DNA from: Paraburkholderia translucens
Lineage (GTDB): Bacteria; Pseudomonadota; Gammaproteobacteria; Burkholderiales; Burkholderiaceae
NCBI RefSeq assembly: GCF_020881035.1
Contig: NZ_JAJITC010000016.1
Span: 62,001-126,000, forward strand
Reading direction: 5' to 3'
DNA: 64,000 bases
Numbering within the stretch: position 1 is the first letter of the stretch; every line of letters starts with the position of its first letter. The position numbers were made by a program, and so were the translations under genes. Shown piece after piece: positions 26,257-35,383 of this stretch. Below the pieces are notes generated by a model. That model had not been told where the DNA came from, did no database searches, and saw nothing but the letters and a program-made list of their open reading frames with translations.

Positions 26257-26580
26257 CGGGGGGCGCCAGGTGTCCAAAAGTGATAGGGTGCGGCAGCCGG
26301 GGCCGCACGCGCAGTTTAACGGTCGCCGATAAGTTTTGCGTTACATCGTAGGGGTTAGTAAGAAAAAATAGGTACGGTTGGGCCGCGTCAGTGCCGCTTG
26401 AATAGGGCCGCGACGGCGCGCGAGCACGCGAGGGTACGTACCGATGCCTTTCTTTACCCCGGCCTGCCGCACGCTGCCGCATCGCCCGTAGAATACGTAC
26501 ACCTGGAGACCCGAAGGGCACAGTACCCGCGCTAAGCCGCTGCGCCGCGTGAGATCGCCTGAAACCGCAGCTTCACAATC
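26257..26580. other. 324-base divergent intergenic region
   Basis: This separates the phosphatase-like gene (minus) from the dadA-like gene (plus). It contains a perfect palindrome GGTACGTACC (26433-26442) and a related ATACGTAC at 26493-26500, about 60 bases apart, which could be paired operator half-sites. No gene is supported. Confidence 0.3.
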
Positions 26581-27846
26581 ATGAAAACGATCGTTCTCGG
26601 CGGCGGCGTGATCGGCGTCGCCACTGCTTTCTATCTGTCGCAGCAAGGCTGCGACGTGACGGTGATCGAGCGCGAACCCGACGTCGCCTTGTCCACGAGT
26701 TTCGGCAACGCCGGCGTGATCGCGCCGGGCTATGTGACGCCGTGGGCGGCCCCCGGCATGCCGGCGACAATCCTCAAGTATCTCTTCAAACCCGCCTCGC
26801 CGTTGATCTTCCGGCCCACGCTCGATCCGGCTCAATGGCGCTGGATCGCACGCTGGCTGCGCGAGTGCGACGTCGAACGCTTCCGTGTGAACAAGGAGCG
26901 GATGCAGCGCATCGCGTACTACAGTCGCGCATGCCTGCATGAATTCCGCGGCCGGCATCCGTTCGACTACGGTCGCAGCCGGGGCTATCTGCAACTATTT
27001 CGCAGCGAGTACGACGTCGAGCTCGCGCAGCCGTCGCTCGCGGTGCTGCGTGACACGGGCATCACGCATAGCGAAGTCAGCGCCGCGCAATGCGTGGAGA
27101 TCGAGCCGGGTCTGCGCTGGGCGCGTCGGACGCCGTTTTCCGGCCTGTATCTGCCCGACGACGAAGCCGGTGACTGCGCGCGCTTCACCCGCGAGCTGCG
27201 CGCGATTTGCGAGCGCAATGGCGTGAGCTTTCGCTTCGACACGCGTGTCACGTCGCTCGATGTCGAGGGCGCGGCCGTGCGCGGTGTACATATTCAAAGC
27301 GAGCGCGGTCCACAGACGCTACCCGCCGACGCAGTGGTCGTCGCGCTCGGCGTCGATAGCGCCGCGCTGCTCGCGCCGCTCGGCGTCAAGGTGCCGCTCT
27401 ATCCGGTGAAGGGCTATTCCGCGACACTGCCCGTGATCGACGAAGAAAAAGCGCCGCGTGCGGCGCTGATGGACGAATCGCTGAAGACTGCGATCACGCG
27501 CTTCGGCAACAACCTGCGCGTCGCGGGTACGGCGGAGCTCGGCAATCGCCAGACCACGCTGCGCGAGCAGGCGCTGCAAACGCTCCTCACGGTGCTGCGC
27601 GACTGGTTTCCGCACGCGGCCAATGCGACTTCCGCGCACTTCTGGGTCGGCCGCCGGCCGATGACGCCCGATGGCGCGCCGTTGCTCGGTCCGTGCAACC
27701 TCGGCAACTTATGGCTGAACCTCGGGCACGGCTCGACGGGCTGGGCGATGTCGATGGGCTCGGGGCGCGTGGTTGCGGATCTGATCACGCAGCGCGAGCC
27801 GGAAATCGATCTCGATGGGTTGACGCTCGCGCGCTATCGCAAATGA
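26581..27846 (+). CDS. dadA: D-amino-acid dehydrogenase, DadA family
   Basis: FAD enzyme of the inner-membrane face that oxidatively deaminates D-amino acids (classically D-alanine) to oxo acids, passing electrons to the respiratory chain. The 421-residue protein has the Rossmann start TIVLGGGVIGVATAFYLSQQ, the DadA signature STSFGNAGVIAPGYVTPWAA, LYPVKGYSATLP, FWVGRRPMTPDGAPLLGP and the C-terminal LNLGHGSTGWAMSMGSGRVV. No alanine racemase or Lrp-like regulator lies next to it, so it may be one of several DadA paralogues with another D-amino-acid preference; the symbol is by family. Confidence 0.85.
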   Translation: MKTIVLGGGVIGVATAFYLSQQGCDVTVIEREPDVALSTSFGNAGVIAPGYVTPWAAPGMPATILKYLFKPASPLIFRPTLDPAQWRWIARWLRECDVERFRVNKERMQRIAYYSRACLHEFRGRHPFDYGRSRGYLQLFRSEYDVELAQPSLAVLRDTGITHSEVSAAQCVEIEPGLRWARRTPFSGLYLPDDEAGDCARFTRELRAICERNGVSFRFDTRVTSLDVEGAAVRGVHIQSERGPQTLPADAVVVALGVDSAALLAPLGVKVPLYPVKGYSATLPVIDEEKAPRAALMDESLKTAITRFGNNLRVAGTAELGNRQTTLREQALQTLLTVLRDWFPHAANATSAHFWVGRRPMTPDGAPLLGPCNLGNLWLNLGHGSTGWAMSMGSGRVVADLITQREPEIDLDGLTLARYRK

Positions 27847-27882
27847 GCCGGAGATAATCGTCCCGCGACCACGCAAAAGAAA

Positions 27883-27921
27883 ACCGGGCTCCCCCTTTCA
27901 GGCGAGCCCGGTCTCTTTTTT
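27883..27921 (+). terminator. Terminator between dadA and gltD
   Basis: ACCGGGCTC (27883-27891) pairs with GAGCCCGGT (27904-27912), followed by TCTCTTTTTT. On the minus strand the stem is followed by TTTTCTTTT, so it may also end the convergent gltBD transcript. Confidence 0.88.
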
Positions 27922-28044
27922 CACTGCATCGTTTTACCGCTGCCGACGCCCTTCATGGGGCGCCTTGTCGTCTCCACGTCCTCCTGCAAACCGTGGCCGG
28001 CGTGCAAGGTCTAAAACAACCTCGCACACACCGGCTGAAGACGC

Positions 28045-29514
28045 TCAACGCGGCAGTTCCGAATGACCCATCAGGAACGCATCGACCGAACGCGCGCACT
28101 GACGGCCCTCGCGGATCGCCCACACGACCAGCGACTGCCCACGGCGCATGTCGCCCGCCGTGAACACCTTGTCCACCGACGTGTAGTACGCCTTCTCGCC
28201 TTCGGTCGCGGCGCGCACGTTGCCGCGCGCATCCTTGTCGACGCCGAACGCTTCGAGCACCGGCGACACCGGCTGCGTAAAGCCCATCGCGAGCAGCACG
28301 AGGTCGGCCTTCATTTCGAATTCGGAGTTCGGCACTTCGACCATCTTGCCGTCCTTCCATTCGACGCGCGCGGCGATCAGCTTCTCGACCTTGCCGTTCT
28401 TGCCTTCGAGGCGCTTGGTCGCGACCGCCCAATCGCGCTCGCAGCCTTCTTCGTGCGACGAGGACGTGCGCAGCTTGATCGGCCAATACGGCCACACGAG
28501 CGGCTTGTTCTCTTCTTCCGGCGGCTGCGGCAGCAGTTCGAACTGCGTGACGCTCTTCGCGCCGTGACGGTTCGACGTGCCCACGCAGTCGGAACCGGTG
28601 TCACCACCGCCGATCACGACCACGTGCTTGCCCTTCGCGACGATCTGGTTCGGCACCTTGTCGCCGGCGTTGACCTTGTTCTGCTGCGGCAGGAATTCCA
28701 TCGCGTAGTACACGCCTTCGAGTTCGCGGCCGGGCACCGGCAGATCGCGCGGCGTTTCCGAACCACCGGCGATCACGACCGCGTCGAACTGCTCGTTCAG
28801 CTCGGCCGGCGTGATGGTTTCCTTCGCGGTGTTGCCGATGTACGCGGGCAACGAGTCCGGCTTGCCGATGAACACGTTGGTGCGGAACGTCACGCCTTCG
28901 GCTTCCATCTGGCGCATACGGCGGTCGATCTGCCACTTCTCCAGCTTGAAGTCGGGAATGCCGTAGCGCAGCAGGCCGCCGATCCGGTCGTTCTTCTCGA
29001 ATACGGTCACGTCGTGACCGGCGCGCGCGAGTTGCTGCGCGGCCGCGAGACCCGCGGGGCCCGAGCCGACCACGGCAATCTTCTTGCCGGTCTTGTGCTT
29101 CGGCGTTTGCGGCGCGACCCAGCCTTCGGCCCAGGCTTTGTCAATGATCGCGTGCTCGATCGACTTGATGCCGACCGGGTCGTCGTTGATGCCGAGCGTG
29201 CACGCCGCTTCGCACGGCGCCGGGCAGATGCGGCCCGTGAACTCGGGGAAATTGTTGGTCGAATGCAGCACTTCGATCGCGTTCTTCCAGTCCTGACGGA
29301 ACACCAGGTCATTGAAGTCCGGGATGATGTTGTTGACCGGGCAGCCGTTGTTGCAGAACGGGATGCCGCAGTCCATGCAACGTGCGCCTTGAATCTTCGC
29401 TTCGTCGTCGCTCAGTGCCGCGACGAACTCCTTGTAGTGCTTCACGCGCGTGAGCGGAGCCTCGTACGTCTCGTGGCGACGTTCGAACTCGAGAAAACCG
29501 GTTGCCTTGCCCAT
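28045..29514 (-). CDS. gltD: Glutamate synthase (NADPH) small subunit GltD
   Basis: Beta subunit that passes electrons from NADPH through FAD and two [4Fe-4S] clusters to GltB. The 489-residue protein has the two cysteine clusters (MDCGIPFCNNGCPVNN and CPAPCEAACTLGIN), the FAD fold VVGSGPAGLAAAQQLARAGH with the GGLLRYGIPDFKLEK motif, and the NADPH fold VVVIGGGDTGSDCVGTSNR. It ends with LVLLAMGFTQPVSP, as in the AegA/GltD group. It lies 104 bases downstream of gltB on the same strand. Confidence 0.97.
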   Translation of the reverse strand: MGKATGFLEFERRHETYEAPLTRVKHYKEFVAALSDDEAKIQGARCMDCGIPFCNNGCPVNNIIPDFNDLVFRQDWKNAIEVLHSTNNFPEFTGRICPAPCEAACTLGINDDPVGIKSIEHAIIDKAWAEGWVAPQTPKHKTGKKIAVVGSGPAGLAAAQQLARAGHDVTVFEKNDRIGGLLRYGIPDFKLEKWQIDRRMRQMEAEGVTFRTNVFIGKPDSLPAYIGNTAKETITPAELNEQFDAVVIAGGSETPRDLPVPGRELEGVYYAMEFLPQQNKVNAGDKVPNQIVAKGKHVVVIGGGDTGSDCVGTSNRHGAKSVTQFELLPQPPEEENKPLVWPYWPIKLRTSSSHEEGCERDWAVATKRLEGKNGKVEKLIAARVEWKDGKMVEVPNSEFEMKADLVLLAMGFTQPVSPVLEAFGVDKDARGNVRAATEGEKAYYTSVDKVFTAGDMRRGQSLVVWAIREGRQCARSVDAFLMGHSELPR

Positions 29515-29552
29515 GTGGTTCTCTTCTCTATCTGTATCTAGGGGTAATTTGG

Positions 29553-29588
29553 ACCCGCCGCGCGCCGACTGATCGGAACGCGGCGGGT
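29553..29588 (-). other. Stable hairpin in the gltB-gltD spacer
   Basis: ACCCGCCGCG (29553-29562) pairs perfectly with CGCGGCGGGT (29579-29588) around a 16-base loop. No T-run follows on the minus strand, so it is not a terminator. It might stabilise the upstream message or set the gltB to gltD ratio; this is inference. Confidence 0.5.
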
Positions 29589-29618
29589 ACGTCTGAATGT
29601 GACTTCCGTGAAGGCAGC

Positions 29619-32600
29619 TCAGGCGGCGAGCACTTCGCTACTCGCCTTCTTCGCGGCGAGTTCGCCGAGCGCGCGCTTGTATTCGGTCGGGAACACCTTC
29701 ACGAACTGACGGCGCGCCGCGTCCCAGTTTTCGAGCAGCGCCTTCGCACGCGGCGAGCCCGTGAACTGGAAGTGACGCTCGATGAGCCCCTTGAGCAGCG
29801 CTTCATCGGTCGTGCCGTGATGCCACACGCCCTTGTCGACCGTGCGCTCCTGCTCGGCCTGTTGCAACACCGGGTCGAGCGCGACCATCGACTTGTTGCA
29901 CTTGCTCGCGAACGTGCCGTCCGGATCGAATACGTATGCGATGCCGCCCGACATGCCGGCCGCGAAATTACGGCCCGTCTCGCCGAGCACGACCACCGTG
30001 CCGCCCGTCATGTATTCGCAACCGTGATCGCCCGTACCTTCGACAACCGCCGTCGCGCCCGAGTTACGCACGCAGAAACGCTCGCCCGCAACACCGCGGA
30101 AGAACGCTTCACCTTCGATCGCGCCGTACATCACCGTGTTGCCGCAGATGATGTTCTCTTCCGACTTGCCGCGGAAATCGTTGGTCGGACGGATGATGAT
30201 GCGGCCACCCGACAGGCCCTTGCCGACGTAGTCGTTGCCGTCGCCGACCAGATCCAGCGTGATGCCCTTCGCGAGGAACGCACCGAAGCTCTGGCCCGCG
30301 GTGCCCTTGAGCTGGATGTGAATCGCGTCGTCCGCGAGACCTTCATGGCCGTACTTCTTCGCGATCGTGCCCGACAGCATCGCGCCGACCGTGCGGTTCA
30401 CGTTGCGCACCGGCTGGATGAACGACACGTGCTCGCCCTTCTCGATCGCGGCCTTTGCCTTCTCGATCAGCGTGTGGTCGAGCGCGCGGTCGAGGCCGTG
30501 ATCCTGCTCCTCGACGTGCTTGCGCGCGACTTCGGCCGGCACTTGCGGCTGATAGAACACGCGCGAGAAGTCGAGACCCTTCGCCTTCCAGTGCTCGATG
30601 CCCTTCTTCGTGTCGAGCAGTTCCGCGCGGCCGATCAGGTCGTCGAACTTGCGGATACCGAGTTGCGCCATGATTTCGCGCGCTTCTTCCGCAACGAAGA
30701 AGAAGAAGTTCACGACATGTTCCGGCTGGCCCTTGAACTTCGCGCGCAGTACCGGATCTTGTGTCGCAACGCCGACCGGACACGTGTTCAGATGGCACTT
30801 GCGCATCATGATGCAGCCTTCGACGACGAGCGGCGCCGTCGCGAAGCCGAACTCGTCCGCGCCGAGCAGCGCGCCGATCACGACGTCGCGGCCGGTCTTC
30901 ATCTGGCCGTCGGCCTGCACGCGGATACGGCCGCGCAGCCGGTTCAGCACGAGTGTCTGCTGCGTTTCGGCAAGACCCAGTTCCCAAGGGGTGCCCGCAT
31001 GCTTGATCGACGACAGCGGCGACGCACCCGTGCCACCGTCATGACCGGCGATCACGACGTGATCGGCCTTCGCCTTCGCGACGCCCGCGGCAACCGTACC
31101 GACGCCCGACTCCGACACGAGCTTCACCGAGATGCTCGACGACGGGTTCACGTTCTTCAGATCGTGAATCAGCTGCGCCAGGTCTTCGATCGAGTAAATG
31201 TCGTGGTGCGGCGGCGGCGAGATGAGGCCGACGCCCGGCACCGAGTAACGCAGCTTGCCGATGTAGTCCGAGACCTTGTGGCCCGGCAGCTGACCGCCTT
31301 CGCCCGGCTTCGCGCCCTGCGCCATCTTGATCTGGATCTGGTCCGCGGACGCGAGGTACTCCGCCGTCACGCCGAAGCGGCCCGACGCGACCTGCTTGAT
31401 GCGCGAACGCAGGGAATCGCCTTCCTTGAGCGGAATGTCGACGATCACTTCGTCGCCGATCACGGACTTCATCGTGTCGCCGTTCCTGATCGGAATGCCG
31501 CGCAGCTCGTTGCGATAACGGTTCGCGTCTTCGCCCCCTTCACCGGTGTTCGACTTGCCGCCGATGCGGTTCATCGCGACGGCGAGCGTGGCGTGCGCTT
31601 CGGTGCTGATCGAGCCCATCGACATCGCGCCGGTTGCGAAACGCTTGACGATTTCCTTCGCCGGTTCGACTTCGTCGAGCGGGATCGCCTTGGTCGGATC
31701 GAACTTGAACTCGAACAGGCCGCGGAAGGTCATGTGGCGCTTGGTCTGATCGTTGATCAGATGCGCGTATTCCTTGTACGTCTGGTACGAGTTGCTGCGC
31801 GCCGAGTGCTGCAGCTTGGCGATCGCATCCGGCGTCCACATGTGTTCTTCGCCGCGCACGCGGTACGCGTACTCGCCGCCCGCGTCGAGCATGCTCGCGA
31901 GGACCGGGTTGTCGCCGAACGCGTCGCGGTGCAGACGGATCGCTTCTTCCGCGACGTCGAAAAGTCCAATGCCGCCCACCTTCGACGAGGTGCCGTGGAA
32001 GTACTTCGACACGAGGTCCTCGGCAAGACCGACCGCTTCGAAAATCTGCGCGCCGGTGTACGACATGTAGGTCGAAATGCCCATCTTCGACATGACCTTT
32101 TGCAGGCCCTTGCCGACTGCCTTGGTGAAGTTGTAGACCGCCTTCTCCGCCGACAGGTCGCCCTTCAGGCCGGCAGCGAGCTGGCTGAGCGTTTCCATCG
32201 CGAGGTACGGATGCACGGCTTCCGCGCCATAGCCCGCGAGCAGCGCGAAGTGGTGCGTTTCACGCGCCGAACCCGTTTCGACGACGAGACCCGTGCTCGT
32301 GCGCAGACCCTGCTGCACGAGGTGCGTGTGGATCGCGGCCGTAGCGAGCAGGGCCGGAATCGCGACGTTGTCGCGGTCGGTCTTGCGGTCCGAGACGATC
32401 AGCATGTTGTAGCCGGACTTGACCGCATCGACGGCTTCCGCGCACAGGGACGCGAGGCGCGCTTCGATGCCTTCCTTGCCCCAGGCGACCGGATAGCAGA
32501 TGTTCAGTTCATACGAGCTGAACTTGCCGCCGGTGTACTGATCGATCGCGCGGATCTTCGCGATGTCCTTGAAGTCGAGCACCGGCTGCGACACTTCGAG

Positions 32601-34322
32601 ACGCATCGGTGGGTTGATGTTGTTGGTGTCGAGCAGGTTCGGCTTCGGGCCGATGAACGACACGAGCGACATCACCATGTTTTCACGGATCGGGTCGATC
32701 GGCGGGTTCGTGACCTGTGCGAACAGCTGCTTGAAGTAGTGGTAGAGCGTCTTGTTCTTGTTGGACATGACCGCGAGCGGCGAGTCGTTGCCCATCGAGC
32801 CGACGGCTTCCTCGCCCGCTTGCGCCATCGGCGCCATCAGGAACTTCAGGTCTTCCTGGGTGTAGCCGAACGCCTGCTGGCGATCCAGCAAGGCAGCGGC
32901 TTCGCGGCGTTCCGTCACGACGTCCTCGGCCTTCGCCTCGATCTCGTCGAGCTTGATGCGCACGGCGTCGATCCAGCTCTTGTACGGCTTGGCGTTCGCG
33001 AGGTTGTCCTTCAGTTCCTTGTCGTCGATGATGCGGCCGTGCTCCATGTCGATCAGGAACATCTTGCCCGGCTGCAGGCGCCACTTCTTGACGATCTTCG
33101 ACTCGGGAATCTGCAGCGTGCCGGCTTCCGACGCCATGATGACGAGGTCGTCGTCGGTGACGATGTAGCGCGCCGGACGCAGGCCGTTACGGTCGAGCGT
33201 TGCGCCGATCTGACGGCCGTCGGTGAACGCGATCGCGGCGGGGCCGTCCCACGGCTCCATCATGGCGGCATGGTATTCGTAGAACGCGCGGCGGTTCTCG
33301 TCCATCAGCGTGTGCTGTTCCCATGCTTCCGGGATCATCATCATCATGGCGTGGACGAGCGGGTAGCCGGCCATCACGAGCAGTTCGAGACAGTTGTCGA
33401 ACGATGCCGTATCCGATTGGCCCGGATAGATCAGCGGCCACAGCTTCGGCAAGTCGTCGCCGAGCACGTGCGAGGCGATCGCGCCGGTACGCGCGTTCAG
33501 CCAGTTGACGTTGCCCTTCACCGTGTTGATTTCGCCGTTGTGGGCGATCATGCGGTACGGGTGAGCCAGCTCCCACGCCGGGAAAGTGTTGGTCGAGAAG
33601 CGCTGGTGCACGAGCGCGAGCGCCGAGACGGTGCGCTCGTCCTGCAGGTCGCGGTAGTACACGCCGACCTGGCCCGCCAGCAGCAGACCCTTGTAGACCA
33701 CGGTGCGCGCCGAGCACGACGGCACGAAGTATTCCTTGCCGTGCTTGAGCTTGAGCGCCTGGATGCGGTGACTCGCGGTCTTGCGGATGATGTACAGCTT
33801 CCGCTCGAGCGCATCGGTGACCATGATGTCCTTGCCGCGGCCGATGAAGATCTGGCGGATCAGCGGCTCGCTCGCCTTCACGGTCGGCGAGATCGGCATG
33901 GTGTGGTCGACCGGCACGTCGCGCCAGCCGAGCACGACCTGGCCTTCGGCCTTCACCGTGCGCTCGAGCTCCTGTTCGCAGGCGATACGCGATGCATGCT
34001 CCTTCGGCAAGAAAATCATGCCGACGCCGTATTCGCCGGCCGGCGGCAGCGTCACGCCTTGCCTCGCCATCTCTTCGCGATAGAAGCCGTCCGGAATCTG
34101 GATCAGGATGCCGGCGCCGTCGCCCATCAGCGGATCGGCGCCGACGGCGCCCCGGTGATCGAGATTCTCGAGAATCTTCAGGCCTTGCTGGACGATTTCG
34201 TGACTCTTCTGGCCCTTGATGTGAGCGACGAAGCCGACGCCGCAGGCATCGTGCTCGTTCTGCGGGTCGTACAGACCTTGGGCGGCGGGAACCGGGTGAA
34301 TCGGTTGCTGGTGGTCGTTCAT
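29619..34322 (-). CDS. gltB: Glutamate synthase (NADPH) large subunit GltB
   Basis: Makes two glutamates from glutamine and 2-oxoglutarate. At 1567 residues it has all four domains: the N-terminal Ntn glutaminase with Cys27 in EHDACGVGFVAHI exposed after removal of a 26-residue leader, the central domain, the FMN synthase domain (KPGEGGQLPGHKV, GVGLISPPPHHDIYSIEDL, HDGGTGASPLSSIKHAG) with the [3Fe-4S] cysteines in CHLNTCPVGVATQDP, and the C-terminal glycine-rich beta-helix (MTGGTVVVLGETGRNFAAGM). It heads the gltBD operon. A large open frame on the opposite strand is only a codon-bias shadow. Confidence 0.98.
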   Translation of the reverse strand: MNDHQQPIHPVPAAQGLYDPQNEHDACGVGFVAHIKGQKSHEIVQQGLKILENLDHRGAVGADPLMGDGAGILIQIPDGFYREEMARQGVTLPPAGEYGVGMIFLPKEHASRIACEQELERTVKAEGQVVLGWRDVPVDHTMPISPTVKASEPLIRQIFIGRGKDIMVTDALERKLYIIRKTASHRIQALKLKHGKEYFVPSCSARTVVYKGLLLAGQVGVYYRDLQDERTVSALALVHQRFSTNTFPAWELAHPYRMIAHNGEINTVKGNVNWLNARTGAIASHVLGDDLPKLWPLIYPGQSDTASFDNCLELLVMAGYPLVHAMMMMIPEAWEQHTLMDENRRAFYEYHAAMMEPWDGPAAIAFTDGRQIGATLDRNGLRPARYIVTDDDLVIMASEAGTLQIPESKIVKKWRLQPGKMFLIDMEHGRIIDDKELKDNLANAKPYKSWIDAVRIKLDEIEAKAEDVVTERREAAALLDRQQAFGYTQEDLKFLMAPMAQAGEEAVGSMGNDSPLAVMSNKNKTLYHYFKQLFAQVTNPPIDPIRENMVMSLVSFIGPKPNLLDTNNINPPMRLEVSQPVLDFKDIAKIRAIDQYTGGKFSSYELNICYPVAWGKEGIEARLASLCAEAVDAVKSGYNMLIVSDRKTDRDNVAIPALLATAAIHTHLVQQGLRTSTGLVVETGSARETHHFALLAGYGAEAVHPYLAMETLSQLAAGLKGDLSAEKAVYNFTKAVGKGLQKVMSKMGISTYMSYTGAQIFEAVGLAEDLVSKYFHGTSSKVGGIGLFDVAEEAIRLHRDAFGDNPVLASMLDAGGEYAYRVRGEEHMWTPDAIAKLQHSARSNSYQTYKEYAHLINDQTKRHMTFRGLFEFKFDPTKAIPLDEVEPAKEIVKRFATGAMSMGSISTEAHATLAVAMNRIGGKSNTGEGGEDANRYRNELRGIPIRNGDTMKSVIGDEVIVDIPLKEGDSLRSRIKQVASGRFGVTAEYLASADQIQIKMAQGAKPGEGGQLPGHKVSDYIGKLRYSVPGVGLISPPPHHDIYSIEDLAQLIHDLKNVNPSSSISVKLVSESGVGTVAAGVAKAKADHVVIAGHDGGTGASPLSSIKHAGTPWELGLAETQQTLVLNRLRGRIRVQADGQMKTGRDVVIGALLGADEFGFATAPLVVEGCIMMRKCHLNTCPVGVATQDPVLRAKFKGQPEHVVNFFFFVAEEAREIMAQLGIRKFDDLIGRAELLDTKKGIEHWKAKGLDFSRVFYQPQVPAEVARKHVEEQDHGLDRALDHTLIEKAKAAIEKGEHVSFIQPVRNVNRTVGAMLSGTIAKKYGHEGLADDAIHIQLKGTAGQSFGAFLAKGITLDLVGDGNDYVGKGLSGGRIIIRPTNDFRGKSEENIICGNTVMYGAIEGEAFFRGVAGERFCVRNSGATAVVEGTGDHGCEYMTGGTVVVLGETGRNFAAGMSGGIAYVFDPDGTFASKCNKSMVALDPVLQQAEQERTVDKGVWHHGTTDEALLKGLIERHFQFTGSPRAKALLENWDAARRQFVKVFPTEYKRALGELAAKKASSEVLAA

Positions 34323-34452
34323 GGGGACACCGTCTGAGAGGAGGCCGGACAGGCCGTTAAACCGTTTGTTTTTTTGCCGCAGTGCGCCTGGCGACCGCGA
34401 CGGCGCTCTTCTCGCAGCAGGACTGCGCGGGTCGAAAAGCGCCGGAAATCGG

Positions 34453-34482
34453 AATATACGCGACGAATCAAGGAAATAGCAA
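34453..34482 (-). promoter_or_regulatory. Candidate gltB promoter
   Basis: Minus-strand TTGCTA (34477-34482) and TATATT (34453-34458) spaced by 18 bases lie about 130 bases upstream of gltB in an AT-rich island. The assignment is by sequence similarity to sigma-70 sites only. Confidence 0.45.
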
Positions 34483-34500
34483 ATAAATCGTGATGATCAG

Positions 34501-34547
34501 GCACCAATTACAAAATTGGTGCATTGCGGCTATATTTTATTGGTGCC
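34501..34547 (-). promoter_or_regulatory. Inverted repeat plus third half-site upstream of the gltB promoter
   Basis: GCACCAATT (34501-34509) and AATTGGTGC (34514-34522) form a perfect 9-base inverted repeat with a 4-base spacer. A third copy of the half-site, ATTGGTGCC, is at 34539-34547. The repeat lies about 20 bases beyond the candidate -35, the usual place for an activator. NtrC sites also contain GCACC and GGTGC but with a shorter spacer, so the binding protein is not certain. Confidence 0.5.
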
Positions 34548-34560
34548 ATATCATTCGGAG

Positions 34561-34591
34561 AGTAAAGAAAACGGCATAGGAAATGCCGTTT
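34561..34591 (-). terminator. Likely terminator of the RAYT-like gene
   Basis: AAACGGCAT (34569-34577) and ATGCCGTTT (34583-34591) form a 9-base stem with a 5-base loop; on the minus strand it is followed by TTCTTTACT. It lies 85 bases after the RAYT-like stop and upstream of the gltB control region. Confidence 0.6.
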
Positions 34592-34675
34592 GCATGCAGA
34601 CCCTTGATACCAAACACTTTGTTCGGATTTAAAACGACACCACCGGCGGCGCGGTCGCGCTGCCTCGTCGTCGCC

Positions 34676-35383
34676 TCACTGCGTATGCGGCGTCTCGCGC
34701 ACCTTGCGGGGCCGGCCACGCGGTAGCGGCGACACACGCCGGTTCGCGGCGCGCGCCGCCCATTCGCGGTAAGTGTCGCTGCCGAGCACCCAGCCCTTTA
34801 ACGTGGCTTGCTGAAGTTGACTCGCTTCGCGCTCGTCGAGCGGCTGCTCGCACAGTTCGCGATAAGCGCGCTGCCGCTCGAACGGTGTATTGCCGAGGGA
34901 CCAGTAGAGGGGATGATCGGTAATCAGGCTGTCGAGGGTAAGGCCGATGTGATGACGATAGCTCGACCAGCGATAGTCCTCGGCCGCGCCGACGAGCTGC
35001 GCGCGGACCGGGCACATTTCGACGACCCGGCTCGCGAGCAGGAAGTAGCGCTCGCCTTCGATCACCGTGGCCCGGTAGCGGCCTTCCCACAATGTGCCGC
35101 GGCGCGCATAGCGGCGGTTGAAGTGCGCGACGTAGCGCCGCCCGACGGCCTGCATCGCCTTGGGCAGGCTCGACTCCTCGGTGGGCGTGACGAGCAGTTG
35201 CACGGCGCCCGGCATCAAGGCGTAAGCGTGGATCGAGAGGTGATGGTCCCGGGAAGCCGCCTTCAGACAGTCGATGAAAAGCTCGTAGTCCTGGTCGTCG
35301 ACGAAAGCAGGCTGCTGGTCGAGCCCGCGGAGGATGACGTGCTGCGGCTGGTCGGGGACATAAAGACGTGCAAGCCGTGCCAT
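34676..35383 (-). CDS. RAYT-like Y1 transposase relative lacking the HUH motif
   Basis: A 235-residue protein of the REP-associated tyrosine transposase (Y1_Tnp) family: MARLARLYVPDQPQHVILRG start, FVDDQDYELFIDCL, the helix AMQAVGRRYVAHFNRRYARR with candidate catalytic tyrosines, GTLWEGRYRATVIEGERYF and YRWSSYRHHIGL. The metal-binding motif, normally MPNHVHLL, reads MPGAVQLL: both histidines are gone (residues 60-62, bases 35198-35206). It should therefore not cut DNA in the usual way and may be a domesticated DNA- or RNA-binding protein. No flanking REP array is evident. The ATG at 35383 gives the standard family start. Confidence 0.88.
   Translation of the reverse strand: MARLARLYVPDQPQHVILRGLDQQPAFVDDQDYELFIDCLKAASRDHHLSIHAYALMPGAVQLLVTPTEESSLPKAMQAVGRRYVAHFNRRYARRGTLWEGRYRATVIEGERYFLLASRVVEMCPVRAQLVGAAEDYRWSSYRHHIGLTLDSLITDHPLYWSLGNTPFERQRAYRELCEQPLDEREASQLQQATLKGWVLGSDTYREWAARAANRRVSPLPRGRPRKVRETPHTQ

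Noticed and set aside
29502..34337. Open frame of 1611 codons on the plus strand opposite gltB
   Set aside because: Its product is Arg/His/Val/Asp-rich with no domains; it is the antisense of the fully conserved gltB and arises from GC-rich codon bias.
34501..34522. Standard NtrC box upstream of gltB
   Set aside because: Half-sites fit, but the spacing between GCACC and GGTGC is 12 bases, not the roughly 7 of known NtrC sites, and no sigma-54 -24/-12 element was found.
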